DNA of 46,983 nucleotides, taken from assembly GCA_944323945.1 (NCBI GenBank), contig CALUUL010000008.1, positions 1 through 46,983 of the forward strand, read 5' to 3'. Origin of the DNA: Candidatus Gastranaerophilales bacterium. GTDB lineage: Bacteria; Cyanobacteriota; Vampirovibrionia; Gastranaerophilales; Gastranaerophilaceae. How positions within the stretch are numbered: position 1 is the first letter of the stretch; each line of letters starts with the position of its first letter. The notes below the pieces were generated by a model that worked only from the letters and a program-made list of their open reading frames with translations, had not been told where the DNA came from and made no database searches. This document shows positions 18,098 to 27,763 of the stretch, piece by piece. The position numbers and the translations under genes are program-made.

Positions 18098-18676
18098 ATG
18101 AAAGTAGTTGCAATTAATGGAAGTCCTCGAAAAGGTGGCAATACAGAAACAATGCTAAGAAAGGTTCTGGAAACGGTTGAAAAAAAAGGTTGCGAAACAA
18201 AATTAATTCAAATCGGCGGGACAAATATTCACGGTTGTCGAGGTTGCTGGGCTTGTAAAAAACTTCAAAACAGAAAATGTGCATTTAATGATGATATTTT
18301 AAATGATATTTTAGAAGATGTATATACTGCCGATGCTATAATTCTTGGTACGCCTTCTTATTTTTCAGCAATGACTCCTGAAATGAAAGCTTTTATAGAT
18401 AGAGTAGGCGTTGTAGCTTTAGGTAACGGAAAATTATTAAAACACAAAATAGGTACAGTTGTAGTTGCACAAAGAAGAGCAGGCGGTTCTGCAATACAGG
18501 CTTCTATTCATCATATGTTTTTAATGTCAGAGATGATTATACCTGGTTCTACCTATTGGAATTTAGGTTTTGGAAGAGATAAAGGTGATGTTTTATCTGA
18601 TGAAGAAGCCATGCAAAATATGGAAAATCTTGGTGAAAATATATATTGGATTCTTAATAAAATACAAAAAGTTTAA
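18098..18676 (+). CDS. Iron-sulfur flavoprotein (flavodoxin-fold reductase)
   Basis: This 192-residue protein has the FMN-binding NADPH-reductase/flavodoxin fold: INGSPRKGGNTETML binds the phosphate and LGTPSYFSAMTPEMKAFIDR is the second flavin loop. The compact cysteine motif C47-x2-C50-x2-C53-x7-C61 is typical of iron-sulfur flavoproteins (Isf) that carry a 4Fe-4S cluster beside FMN and move electrons in anaerobes. It stands just upstream of a PerR-like regulator, rubredoxin and flavodiiron protein, which suggests a role in handling oxygen or peroxide. ATG at 18098 follows AAGAGG. The electron donor and acceptor are not visible. Confidence 0.85.
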   Translation: MKVVAINGSPRKGGNTETMLRKVLETVEKKGCETKLIQIGGTNIHGCRGCWACKKLQNRKCAFNDDILNDILEDVYTADAIILGTPSYFSAMTPEMKAFIDRVGVVALGNGKLLKHKIGTVVVAQRRAGGSAIQASIHHMFLMSEMIIPGSTYWNLGFGRDKGDVLSDEEAMQNMENLGENIYWILNKIQKV

Positions 18677-18683
18677 AATGTAG

Positions 18684-18716
18684 AATATTTATTGTAAATT
18701 TTTTTAATATTTATTG
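18684..18716. repeat. Direct repeat upstream of the PerR-like gene
   Basis: AATATTTATTG occurs at 18684-18694 and again at 18706-18716, 22 bases apart, about two helical turns, in the gap between the flavoprotein gene and the PerR-like gene. It could be an operator for autoregulation, but it is not a good match to the Bacillus Per box, and such AT-rich words repeat by chance. Confidence 0.3.
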
Positions 18717-18788
18717 GAAATGGCGTGTAAAAATAAGAAAAATAGTACATAATATATTTAGTAAAAGTGATAATGGGTATCAGTTTAT

Positions 18789-19178
18789 ATGAATTATTCA
18801 AGGCAAAGAGAAATTATTTTTGATACATTAAGAAGACATGCAGTGCATCCTACAGCTGAACGTTTATATAATATAATAAAAGGTGAACAGCCTGATTCAA
18901 ATATAGGAATAGCTACTGTATATCGTAATCTTAGAAGAATGGCAAATTCTGGTAGCATAAAAAAAATTAGTGGTTTAGAAGAAGCTGAGCATTTTGATCA
19001 TAATACTTATACTCATTATCATTTTTTGTGTAAAAAGTGTAATAGAGTATTTGATATAGATTCTAAGGTTGCACCGGAAATTATAGAAAATACACAAAAA
19101 GAGACAGGCTTTATAATTAATTCATATGATATAGTATTTCATGGAATATGTAAGGATTGTCAAAAAGAAGAAAATTAG
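18789..19178 (+). CDS. perR: Fur family regulator, PerR-like
   Basis: This 129-residue repressor has the Fur-family winged helix (SRQREIIFDTL, HPTAERLYNII, IGIATVYRNLRRM) and a C-terminal dimer domain with THYHFLCKKC. The two cysteine pairs C81/C84 and C121/C124 form the structural zinc site. Short length, the HPTAERLY segment and the rubredoxin and flavodiiron neighbours favour peroxide sensing (PerR) over iron sensing (Fur), but this is inference. ATG at 18789 lacks a strong ribosome binding site. Likely targets are its own gene and the rubredoxin/flavodiiron genes downstream. Confidence 0.8.
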   Translation: MNYSRQREIIFDTLRRHAVHPTAERLYNIIKGEQPDSNIGIATVYRNLRRMANSGSIKKISGLEEAEHFDHNTYTHYHFLCKKCNRVFDIDSKVAPEIIENTQKETGFIINSYDIVFHGICKDCQKEEN

Positions 19179-19241
19179 TATATTGTCTGATTTTATTTGA
19201 GTTTTATATGATATTATGTAATAGAAGTAAAGGAGATAAAA

Positions 19242-19382
19242 ATGGATAATTACATTTGTACAGTATGTCATTATGTTTACGAACCGGCAGAAAACGGTAA
19301 TGTTGCATTTGAAGATTTACCCGATGATTATGTATGCCCATTATGTGGAGTAGGTAAAGATTTGTTTGAAAAACAACAGTAA
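19242..19382 (+). CDS. Rubredoxin
   Basis: This 46-residue protein is a small one-iron electron carrier. It has both metal-binding knuckles, [12 protein letters not shown] and [14 protein letters not shown], with the four cysteines in C-x2-C pairs, and the [11 protein letters not shown] segment. The ATG at 19242 follows AAGGAG. It reads directly towards the flavodiiron protein gene 39 bases later, its natural electron acceptor, and follows the PerR-like gene. A TTGTCT/TATGAT pair at 19183-19212 might be its own promoter. Although short, identity is not in doubt. Confidence 0.96.
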   Translation: MDNYICTVCHYVYEPAENGNVAFEDLPDDYVCPLCGVGKDLFEKQQ

Positions 19383-19421
19383 TAAAATTCTAGTTTAAAG
19401 TTGGGAGAGGCAGGTTAGACT

Positions 19422-20606
19422 ATGATTTATAAAAAGATAAAGGATAATATCCTATATGCTGGCATGAATGATTGTGAAAGATTAATTTTTGATGAGTTAA
19501 TTCCTTTAGATCATGGTACCAGTTATAATTCTTATATCATTATAGGTAGTAAAAAGACTGCAGTTATTGATACAATGTATCCCAAATTTACTCAAGAATA
19601 TTTGAAATCTTTTGATGAAAACGGAATAAAAAAAGTAGATTATATTATAGCAAACCATGGTGAACAGGATCATTCAGGAAGTATTCCCGCAATGTTAGAA
19701 AAATTTCCGGAAGCTGTAGTTGTTACAAATGCTGTATGTGCAGGAAATTTGAAGGAAATGTTATTAATTCCTTCCGAAAAAATAAAAATTGTAAAAAATG
19801 ATGAGGAATTATCATTAGGGGATAAAACTCTTCAGTTTAAAATTGCACCGGGAGTTCATTGGCCTGATACAATGTTTACTTATTTAAAAGAAGATAATAT
19901 TATTTGTACTTGTGATTTTCTTGGTGCACATTACGTTTTTGAAGATGTATTTGCTGTTCCTTCTAAAGAACTTGAAAGAAGTGCAAAAAAATATTATGCA
20001 GAGATTATGATGCCGTTTGCTACAGTTTGTAGAAAATATATTCAGCAAATTAGAAATATGAATGTTGATATGGTAATGCCAAGCCATGGTCCAATTCATA
20101 AAAATCCTAATTATATACTTGATTTATATGAAGATTGGGCAGGAGAGAAAGGTAAAAATCTGGTTCTTTTACCATATGTATCAATGTATCATTCAACGAC
20201 AGAGATGATTGATTATCTTGCAAATAAACTTGCAGAAAAAGGAATTCCGTCTATAAAATATGACATGGTAGACGGTAATTTGGGTGATTTGGCTATAGCA
20301 CTTGTTGACGGAACAACAATTGTACTTGGAACGTCAATGGTATTAGCAGGACCACATCCTGCAGCATTTAATACTGTATATTTAGCAAGTGTTCTGAAAC
20401 CAAAGGCAAAAATAGCCTCATTTATTGGTTCATATGGTTGGGGTGGTAATTTATTTGGTAAAATGGCTGATATGTTAGCACCTTTAAAACTTGATGTTCT
20501 TGAGCCAATTCTTGTGAAAGGTCGTGCTAAAGCTGAAGACTTTGCTAAAATTGATGTTATGGCTCAAGAAATATATAACAAACATCATGAACTTGGCCTT
20601 ATATAG
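19422..20606 (+). CDS. Flavodiiron protein (rubredoxin:oxygen oxidoreductase)
   Basis: Flavodiiron proteins reduce oxygen to water, or nitric oxide to nitrous oxide, with electrons from rubredoxin. The 394 residues combine an N-terminal metallo-beta-lactamase domain with a C-terminal flavodoxin domain from about residue 250. Di-iron ligands are visible: H79-x-E81-x-D83-H84 (ANHGEQDH), GVHWPDT, CDFLGAHY and PSHGPIH. No rubredoxin domain is fused; the rubredoxin is the separate gene just upstream. ATG at 19422 follows GGGAG. A strong terminator follows at 20623. Together with PerR-like and rubredoxin it is an oxygen-protection module of an anaerobe. Confidence 0.96.
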   Translation: MIYKKIKDNILYAGMNDCERLIFDELIPLDHGTSYNSYIIIGSKKTAVIDTMYPKFTQEYLKSFDENGIKKVDYIIANHGEQDHSGSIPAMLEKFPEAVVVTNAVCAGNLKEMLLIPSEKIKIVKNDEELSLGDKTLQFKIAPGVHWPDTMFTYLKEDNIICTCDFLGAHYVFEDVFAVPSKELERSAKKYYAEIMMPFATVCRKYIQQIRNMNVDMVMPSHGPIHKNPNYILDLYEDWAGEKGKNLVLLPYVSMYHSTTEMIDYLANKLAEKGIPSIKYDMVDGNLGDLAIALVDGTTIVLGTSMVLAGPHPAAFNTVYLASVLKPKAKIASFIGSYGWGGNLFGKMADMLAPLKLDVLEPILVKGRAKAEDFAKIDVMAQEIYNKHHELGLI

Positions 20607-20622
20607 AAATAGAATACAAAAT

Positions 20623-20659
20623 AAAAAAGAGATGTTAAATTATTAACATCTCTTTTTTT
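20623..20659. terminator. Bidirectional terminator between flavodiiron gene and ilvC
   Basis: Arms AAAAAAGAGATGTTAA (20623-20638) and TTAACATCTCTTTTTT (20643-20658) form a 16-base perfect stem with an ATTA loop, with a T run on the right and an A run on the left. It lies between two convergent genes and can end both transcripts. Confidence 0.9.
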
Positions 20660-20674
20660 ATGCATTTAAAGAAA

Positions 20675-21703
<1,029 letters not shown>

Positions 21704-21719
21704 CTAATGGTTAATTTCT

Positions 21720-21748
21720 AGTGTAAAACTTAAAAAAATCATAGTCAA
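21720..21748 (-). promoter_or_regulatory. Promoter for ilvC
   Basis: Read on the minus strand, TTGACT (21748-21743) and TACACT (21725-21720) are 17 bases apart, giving a sigma-70 type promoter about 46 bases before the ilvC start. No leader peptide or attenuator hairpin is obvious in this short leader. Confidence 0.5.
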
Positions 21749-21801
21749 TATTTAGTTATTTTGCAAAAAATTTAATAAATTTATCAAAAAAGCCAAAAAA
21801 T

Positions 21802-21830
21802 TTGCACTTAGATATTTATTAAGTTAAAAT
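21802..21830 (+). promoter_or_regulatory. Promoter for ilvB-ilvN
   Basis: TTGCAC (21802-21807) and TAAAAT (21825-21830) are separated by 17 bases. The ilvB start chosen here is 64 bases downstream. Just upstream the words TGCAAA and TTTGCA form a loose inverted repeat about 45 bases apart, a possible regulator site. Confidence 0.5.
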
Positions 21831-21893
21831 TTATTATACTATATTTTTAAAAAAGATTTTTTGTATATAAAAAAGATAAAAGTGGAGAGTGAA

Positions 21894-23630
21894 ATGACAG
21901 CCGAGCAAATGAATAGAACAGAAAAGATGACGGGTGCCAAAATTTTTCTAGAATGCCTAAAAGAAGAAGGTGTGGATAAAATATTCGGATATCCCGGCGG
22001 TTCAATTCTTCATATATATGATGAACTATATAGATGTGACTTTATCAAACATTATCTTGTAAGGCATGAACAAGCTGCTGTGCATGCAGCAGAAGGATAT
22101 GCAAGAATTACGGGAAAACCTGGAGTTGTATTAGTTACATCTGGTCCAGGTGCTTGTAATGCTATAACAGGTATTGCAAATGCATATTATGATAGTTACC
22201 CATTAGTTGTATTTACTGGTCAAGTTGATTCAAAATTAATTGGTAATGATGCTTTTCAAGAATCTGATATTGTTGGGATTACTCGTACGTGTTGCAAACA
22301 TAATTACTTAGTTAAAAATGTCAGTGATTTGCCCAGAATAATAAAGGAATCGTTCCACATTGCCAGAACCGGCAAACCTGGTCCAGTTGTAGTTTCACTG
22401 CCAAAAGATGTTTTAACATCAGTTAGAGAATTTAAATATCCTGATAAAATTGATTTACCTGGTTACAATCCTACATATGAAGGACACCCTATTCAATGTA
22501 GACGTGCATTGAAAGCTTTATGTGATGCAAAGCGTCCAGTAATAATATCTGGTGGAGGGGTTATTCATTCTGATGCTTGGCAAGAAATAAGAGAACTTGC
22601 AAGAAAATTAAACATTCCTGTTGCGACAACGCTAATGGGTATTGGAACATTTCCTCAAGATGAAGAATTATCATTAGGTATGTTGGGTATGCATGGAACT
22701 TATTGGGCAAATCATGCCGTAAGTAACTGTGATGTTCTTTTTGCTGTTGGAACAAGATTTAATGATAGAATTACAGGGTGTCTAAAACGTTTTTGTAAAG
22801 ATGCAAAAGTTATACATGTTGATATTGATCCTTGTTCTATAAGTAAGAATGTTCATGTTGATACACCTATAGTAGGTGATGCCAAAAAAGTTTTAAATTT
22901 AATGTTAAATGAATATAATACAGGTAAATATACTTATGACTTGGAAGAACGACAAAATTGGATTAAACAAGTAAATGAGTGGAAGCATAATAAAGCTATT
23001 AAAGCTGTTAAAGATGGCATTATGAGCCCACAGGATGTTATTGAAGCTATATATAATAAAACAAAAGACAAAGATGTTATTATTGCTACAGAAGTTGGTC
23101 AACATCAAATGTGGACTGCTCAGTTATATAAATTTTCTAAACCGCGACAGTTGATTACATCAGGTGGGTTAGGAACTATGGGTTTTGGATTTCCTGCTGC
23201 GATTGGAGCCCAAATTGCTGCCCCTGATAAATTAGTATTTAATATTGCAGGTGATGGCAGTATTCAAATGAATATACAAGAGCTTATGACTTGCGTTGAT
23301 TACAAAATTCCTGTAAAGATTGCTGTTATTAATAATGGTTATCTTGGAATGGTAAGACAATGGCAAGAAAAAATGTTTAATAAGCATTATTCTCAAACTC
23401 CAATAACATCACCTGATTATGTGAAACTGGCAGAAGCATATGGAATTCTTGGTATAAGAGTTACAAAAGAAGAAGAAATTAATTCTGCACTTGATAAAGC
23501 AATAGCATATAATGGACCAGTTATTATAGATTTTGTTGTTGAACCATTTGAAATGGTTTATCCTTGGGTTTTAGCCGGTAAACCTTTAGATGAAGTTCTT
23601 TTATCAAATGAAACAGGATTGGGAGAATAA
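21894..23630 (+). CDS. ilvB: Acetolactate synthase large subunit
   Basis: IlvB is the thiamine-diphosphate enzyme that condenses pyruvate to acetolactate or with 2-oxobutyrate. The 578 residues show the catalytic glutamate in VRHEQAAVHAAEGYAR, VTSGPGACNAITGIANAY, GQVDSKLIGNDAFQE, and the ThDP-binding GDGSIQMNIQEL...NNGYLGMVRQWQ. The ATG at 21894 follows GGAGAG with a six-base gap; a frame open 11 codons earlier is rejected. ilvN follows two bases after the stop, so both subunits are made together. Feedback control would come through the small subunit. Confidence 0.97.
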   Translation: MTAEQMNRTEKMTGAKIFLECLKEEGVDKIFGYPGGSILHIYDELYRCDFIKHYLVRHEQAAVHAAEGYARITGKPGVVLVTSGPGACNAITGIANAYYDSYPLVVFTGQVDSKLIGNDAFQESDIVGITRTCCKHNYLVKNVSDLPRIIKESFHIARTGKPGPVVVSLPKDVLTSVREFKYPDKIDLPGYNPTYEGHPIQCRRALKALCDAKRPVIISGGGVIHSDAWQEIRELARKLNIPVATTLMGIGTFPQDEELSLGMLGMHGTYWANHAVSNCDVLFAVGTRFNDRITGCLKRFCKDAKVIHVDIDPCSISKNVHVDTPIVGDAKKVLNLMLNEYNTGKYTYDLEERQNWIKQVNEWKHNKAIKAVKDGIMSPQDVIEAIYNKTKDKDVIIATEVGQHQMWTAQLYKFSKPRQLITSGGLGTMGFGFPAAIGAQIAAPDKLVFNIAGDGSIQMNIQELMTCVDYKIPVKIAVINNGYLGMVRQWQEKMFNKHYSQTPITSPDYVKLAEAYGILGIRVTKEEEINSALDKAIAYNGPVIIDFVVEPFEMVYPWVLAGKPLDEVLLSNETGLGE

Positions 23631-23632
23631 TT

Positions 23633-24136
23633 ATGCGACATACTATATCTATTTTAGTAAAAAATGAACCAGGGATTTTATCTTGTGTTTGTGATTTATT
23701 CTCAACCAGAGGATATAATATAGAAAGTTTATCTGTTGCCGCAACAATTGATCCGTCTTTTTCAAGAATAACAATTGTTACAGTTGGCGATGAATTTGTT
23801 ATAGAGCAAATTTGTAAACAATTGAATAGATTAATAAATACAATTAAAGTTGTAGAACTTCCAAAGTCTGCAGAAAAATGCATAGAAAAAGAATTAATAT
23901 TTTGCAAGGTTACAGCAAAAGATAATGTAAGAAGTGAGATTTTAAGAATCTCAGAAATATTTGATGCAAAAATTATCGATGTATCAACAGATACTTATAC
24001 ATTGGAATTTTGTGGTGATACAAGGCAAGTTGCTACTATTTTGGCACTTTTAAAGCCTTTAGGAGTAAAAGAATTAGTTCGTTCCGGTGTTGTTGCTATA
24101 ACAAGGGAAAACCAGTTTATTAATTTAAATAAATAA
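23633..24136 (+). CDS. ilvN: Acetolactate synthase small (regulatory) subunit
   Basis: This 167-residue protein is the ACT-domain regulatory subunit of acetolactate synthase, which confers valine sensitivity. The N-terminal ACT domain reads HTISILVKNEPGILSCVCDLF, RGYNIESLSVA, and SRITIVTVGDE. The C-terminal half (ELIFCKVTA, LEFCGDTRQVATILALLKPLG, ELVRSGVVAITR) is typical of the IlvH form. It starts with ATG two bases after ilvB, with GGGAG in the end of ilvB as binding site. Identity is secure. Confidence 0.97.
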   Translation: MRHTISILVKNEPGILSCVCDLFSTRGYNIESLSVAATIDPSFSRITIVTVGDEFVIEQICKQLNRLINTIKVVELPKSAEKCIEKELIFCKVTAKDNVRSEILRISEIFDAKIIDVSTDTYTLEFCGDTRQVATILALLKPLGVKELVRSGVVAITRENQFINLNK

Positions 24137-24180
24137 AATATTCAATTATAATTTCTATTGAAATATAGAAGGAGTCTTTT

Positions 24181-24588
24181 ATGAAAAAATTTTTATTATT
24201 AGTTTCATTTTTTGGGACATTAATTTGCCTTTCCGGTAATTGTTTATGTTCTTTAAATTCCGTTTCATCAAGAGTTGAGGCTGCTGAATATAAGCAAGTG
24301 CAAGCATATCATATATTAGTTCCTACGGAAAAAGAGGCAATTGACCTAAAAAATGAAATTATGAAAGGACAAACCAGAGCTGAAATTTTCAGTAATTTTA
24401 CAAGTGCTGCAAGAAGATATTCTAAATGTCCATCAGGTGCTGATGGAGGTAAATTAGGTTGGTTTAGTAAAGGAGATATGGTTAAACCTTTTGAAGATGC
24501 AGCTTTTAATCTTCCAGATGGGGTTGTCTCTGATCCGGTTAAAACACAATTCGGCTATCATTTAATATATGTAGTGTCAAAGAAATAA
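24181..24588 (+). CDS. Secreted parvulin-type peptidyl-prolyl isomerase
   Basis: This 135-residue protein has an N-terminal hydrophobic signal (KKFLLLVSFFGTLICLSG), probably cut near VEAA at residues 32-35, and one parvulin (PpiC-like) domain. The domain shows AYHILVPTEKEAIDL, ARRYSKCPSGADGGKLGWF, MVKPFEDAAFNLPDG and TQFGYHLIYV. It is nearly only the catalytic domain, without the SurA or PrsA chaperone arms. It probably helps folding outside the cytoplasmic membrane. ATG at 24181 follows AAGGAG. It lies 44 bases after ilvN and is followed by a strong terminator. Confidence 0.9.
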   Translation: MKKFLLLVSFFGTLICLSGNCLCSLNSVSSRVEAAEYKQVQAYHILVPTEKEAIDLKNEIMKGQTRAEIFSNFTSAARRYSKCPSGADGGKLGWFSKGDMVKPFEDAAFNLPDGVVSDPVKTQFGYHLIYVVSKK

Positions 24589-24600
24589 AAAATATAGATA

Positions 24601-24633
24601 AAAAAATAGGGCAGAATTACTGCTCTATTTTTT
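24601..24633. terminator. Bidirectional terminator after the parvulin gene
   Basis: Arms AAAAAATAGGGCAG (24601-24614) and CTGCTCTATTTTTT (24620-24633) pair over 14 positions with one G-T wobble around an AATTA loop. It lies between convergent genes; its right arm overlaps the stop codon of the minus-strand gene ending at 24632. Confidence 0.88.
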
Positions 24634-25462
24634 ACAAACTTAAATAATAATCTTTTAAAAGTTTTGTATCCGTTTCTATATTAGGACTTTCACATACTAA
24701 AACACCTTTTACATTATATTCTTTAAATACTTTTAAAAGATCTTTGTAATTCATATCACTTTCTTCAAAAACAAGGTGATTTTTTTCACCCTTTGCTCCA
24801 TATTCTATACCGGCTAAATGTGCGTGGAAATTATTAAAAATGTCATTCCCTAATTCTTTTCCCATATATTCAAATATTTTGGAAAATTCATCATAGGTAT
24901 TATATATTCCGTTATTTCTTGCGTGAATATGTGCAAAGTCTACGCAAGGTAATACATTTCTAAACTCTTTTGAAAGTTGTACAATCTCTTCTAACGTTCC
25001 CCATTGGGTTCCTTTCCCTGTAGTTTCAGGACGTACCCATATATTGTTGTTTTCTTCTTCTAATATTGAACAGATTTTTTCCATAGATTTATATACTGTT
25101 TTATAAACTTCATCTATAGATTGTTTCATATAAAATGCAGCGTGGAAAGTTATACTGTATGCACCTATTTTCTCGCCCATTCTGGCAGTTTCAATTATTC
25201 TATTAATACTTGCTTCGATTTTTTCTTCTTCTTGAGAGTTAAGATTTATGTAATATGGACCGTGGCAAGTGATTTTTTTATCTGTAAGTTGGCTGAATTG
25301 TTTTACAAGTGCTTGATTTATTTCATTCATTTTTACACCATGAACGAATTCAACCTCAAGTCCATCTAAATCCATTTGATTAATCAAATCAAGTCCCTTT
25401 TTATAGCCTTTTCCTTCTGCAGCTAAAGGTAAACCGGCTGTTAGAAAATGAAGTTTATTCAC
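24632..25462 (-). CDS. Endonuclease IV-like TIM-barrel protein
   Basis: This 276-residue protein resembles AP endonuclease family 2 (deoxyribonuclease IV), which cleaves DNA at abasic sites with a trinuclear zinc site. Candidate ligands in order are H67 (CHGPYY), H107 (FHAAF), E146 (RPETTG), D175 and H178 (CVDFAH), H213 (FHAHLAG), H229 (GEKNHL) and E258 (CESPN). The aspartate normally two residues before the H229 equivalent appears to be lysine (K227), so the site may be incomplete or shifted. It overlaps the upstream formyltransferase gene by eight bases. A sugar isomerase of the same fold is an alternative. Confidence 0.7.
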   Translation of the reverse strand: MNKLHFLTAGLPLAAEGKGYKKGLDLINQMDLDGLEVEFVHGVKMNEINQALVKQFSQLTDKKITCHGPYYINLNSQEEEKIEASINRIIETARMGEKIGAYSITFHAAFYMKQSIDEVYKTVYKSMEKICSILEEENNNIWVRPETTGKGTQWGTLEEIVQLSKEFRNVLPCVDFAHIHARNNGIYNTYDEFSKIFEYMGKELGNDIFNNFHAHLAGIEYGAKGEKNHLVFEESDMNYKDLLKVFKEYNVKGVLVCESPNIETDTKLLKDYYLSL

Positions 25463-26402
25463 TGTATAAAATTTCTCCTTTTTTAGGATTTAAACGTTCT
25501 ACAAAATCTCTTCCTGAAGAAATGAAAAATGCTCCATATTGAATTGAATCTATTTCCAAAATATCTTCACCACAAGCAACTTTTAATGAATTTTTTGTAT
25601 CACATATAGTTCCCGGTGTAAAATTATGATTTTTTTCTATAACATATGCAGAGTTTATTCTCAAGATAGTTCCATTGTAATAAGTTATGGCACCTATATA
25701 AGGATTTAACCCTCTAATAAATCTTTCAATCTCTTCTGCTGATTTATTCCAGTCTATAAAAATATTTTTCTTTTCGAAAGATAATGCTTCTGCTTTTTTG
25801 TATTCTCCCTCTTTAGGTTGAGGTTTTCTTGGAAAATCATGGGTTTCATAATAATCTAATGCTTCATAGATCATTGAAGCACACATTTGGTTCGTCCTGT
25901 AAAATAATGTTCCCATTGTTTCATTTAAATCTAAATTGAATCTATATTGGGAAATAATATCTCCTGTATCGAAATTTTCATCCATAAAATGAAGTGTAAT
26001 AGCAGATTCTTCTTCACCATTTATAATTACGTGAGAATATGGATTTGCACCTCTATAATCAGGTAATTTTGATGGATGTAAATTTATAAAGCCATCTTTT
26101 GTCAGTTGAAGTAATTCTTTTGGTAATCTTTTATTAAAAGATGCAACAACACCAATATCAGCATTAAGATTTTTTATTCTTTGCAAAAAGCCTTTATCAC
26201 TTAAACTTATATTATAATCAATAATATCAAACCCAAGAGTTTGTGCAGTATCAACCATTAGTTTGTTTGTAGGATCATCTTTAGATGGTGGTACAACCCC
26301 TACTATATTTATTCCTTTTGCAGCTAGTTTACTTAAGCAAACCAATGCCATATCAGGCATTCCGATGAATAATATTCTCTTTTTATACTTCTTTTCTGTC
26401 AT
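25455..26402 (-). CDS. Fmt-like formyltransferase, second copy
   Basis: This 315-residue protein has the formyltransferase fold: ILFIGMPDMALVCLSKL, the catalytic N107-L-H109 in NLHPSKLPDYRGANP, and aspartate D145 in FDTGDI. It also has an Fmt-type C-terminal domain (IDWNKSAEEIERFIRGLNPYIGA). N107 to D145 is the usual 38-residue spacing, so it should be active with 10-formyltetrahydrofolate. The true fmt is at 3302-4243, so the substrate here is probably different, for example an amino sugar as in ArnA or a sugar nucleotide. ATG at 26402 follows AAGGA. It is coupled to the endonuclease IV-like gene, whose link to it is unclear. Confidence 0.8.
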   Translation of the reverse strand: MTEKKYKKRILFIGMPDMALVCLSKLAAKGINIVGVVPPSKDDPTNKLMVDTAQTLGFDIIDYNISLSDKGFLQRIKNLNADIGVVASFNKRLPKELLQLTKDGFINLHPSKLPDYRGANPYSHVIINGEEESAITLHFMDENFDTGDIISQYRFNLDLNETMGTLFYRTNQMCASMIYEALDYYETHDFPRKPQPKEGEYKKAEALSFEKKNIFIDWNKSAEEIERFIRGLNPYIGAITYYNGTILRINSAYVIEKNHNFTPGTICDTKNSLKVACGEDILEIDSIQYGAFFISSGRDFVERLNPKKGEILYSE

Positions 26403-26421
26403 AACTTTTTCCTTGATTATA

Positions 26422-26430
26422 ATTATAGCA
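26422..26430 (-). promoter_or_regulatory. Extended -10 promoter for the formyltransferase gene
   Basis: On the minus strand TGCTATAAT (26430-26422) is a perfect extended -10 element about 20 bases before the start codon. No good -35 box is seen, as is usual for extended -10 promoters. Confidence 0.45.
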
Positions 26431-26496
26431 AAAAAATAGCTTTTATTTTAAATGTGTTTCGAATAAAATACTAAGTGATAAATACGAGGTGTGATT

Positions 26497-27762
26497 ATGT
26501 TAGATATTAGAATGATTAGGGAAAATCCCGAAAAAGTTAATGAGCTATTAAAAAGGAGAAATCCAAATTTATCTATTGACGGTATTTTAGATATAGATGC
26601 TCAAAGAAGAAAAGTGCAAACTCAAGCTGATGAACTCAGAGCTAAAAGAAAATCTATGTCTCAAGAAATAGGTATATTAAAGAAACAAGGACAAAATACA
26701 GATGAAATTCAAGCTCAAGTAAAAGAAATGGCTGATGAAATCAAAGCTTTGGAAGAAAAAGAACAAGAACTTGATTTAGAACAAAAAAACCTTCTTTTAT
26801 CAACACCTAATATTCCTGATGAGACAACTCCTATAGGATTATCAGAAGATGATAATGTAGAAGTAAAAAGATATGGTGAACCTCGTAAAGTAAACTTTGT
26901 GCAAAAAGCACATTGGGATATATGTGTAGAAAAAAATATAGTAGATTTTGAAAGAGGAGTTAAACTTTCGCAATCAAGATTTTCTTTGTATAGAGGAAAA
27001 GGTGCTCAATTAGAACGCGCGATAATTAATTTCTTTTTAGATACTCATACTCAAGAACACGGTTATGAGGAAATATTACCGCCTGTAATGGTAAATGCTG
27101 CAGCAATGACGGGAACTGGTCAGCTTCCAAAATTTGCACAGGATATGTATAAATGTGAAGAAGAAGATTTATACTTGATTCCGACAGCAGAAGTACCTGT
27201 TACAAATATATATTCAGGTGAAATTTTAAATGAAGATGATTTGCCAAAGTATATGACTGCATATACACCTTGTTTCAGAAGAGAAGCAGGCAGTGCAGGT
27301 AAAGATACAAGAGGATTAATAAGACAGCATCAATTTAATAAAGTTGAGTTAGTAAAGCTATGTACTCCTGAAACAAGCGTTGAAGAACACGAAAAATTGA
27401 CAAGAAATGCAGAAAGAGTACTTGAATTATTAGAACTTCCATATAGAAGAGTTGCACTTTCAACAGGAGATATTGGTTTTTCTGCGAGAAAATGTTTTGA
27501 TTTGGAAGTTTGGTTACCTTCTTATAATAACTATAAAGAAATTTCTAGCTGTTCTAATTTCGGTGATTTCCAAGCCAGAAGAGCCAATATAAGATATAGA
27601 AGCAAAGAAACAGGTAAGCCTGTATTTGTACATACATTGAATGGTTCAGGTCTTGCTGTAGGAAGAACATTTGCTGCAATTTTGGAAAATTTCCAAAATG
27701 AAGATGGAACAGTTACCATACCAAAAGTTTTAAGAAAATATACCGGCTGGGATATTCTGTAA
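26497..27762 (+). CDS. serS: Seryl-tRNA synthetase
   Basis: SerS charges tRNA-Ser. The 421 residues begin [18 protein letters not shown], followed by the long antiparallel coiled-coil arm (about residues 28-100) that grips the tRNA variable arm. The class II catalytic core has [11 protein letters not shown], motif 2 [21 protein letters not shown], and motif 3 near [17 protein letters not shown]. The ATG at 26497 lies seven bases after GAGG; the GTG six bases earlier is too close to it. tmk starts one base after the stop, so the two are probably in one transcript. Confidence 0.98.
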   Translation: MLDIRMIRENPEKVNELLKRRNPNLSIDGILDIDAQRRKVQTQADELRAKRKSMSQEIGILKKQGQNTDEIQAQVKEMADEIKALEEKEQELDLEQKNLLLSTPNIPDETTPIGLSEDDNVEVKRYGEPRKVNFVQKAHWDICVEKNIVDFERGVKLSQSRFSLYRGKGAQLERAIINFFLDTHTQEHGYEEILPPVMVNAAAMTGTGQLPKFAQDMYKCEEEDLYLIPTAEVPVTNIYSGEILNEDDLPKYMTAYTPCFRREAGSAGKDTRGLIRQHQFNKVELVKLCTPETSVEEHEKLTRNAERVLELLELPYRRVALSTGDIGFSARKCFDLEVWLPSYNNYKEISSCSNFGDFQARRANIRYRSKETGKPVFVHTLNGSGLAVGRTFAAILENFQNEDGTVTIPKVLRKYTGWDIL

Positions 27763-27763
27763 T

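Noticed and set aside
18677..18788. Classical Per box in front of the PerR-like gene
   Set aside because: I looked for an inverted TTATAAT-type repeat and found only AT-rich partial matches; only the direct repeat is reported.
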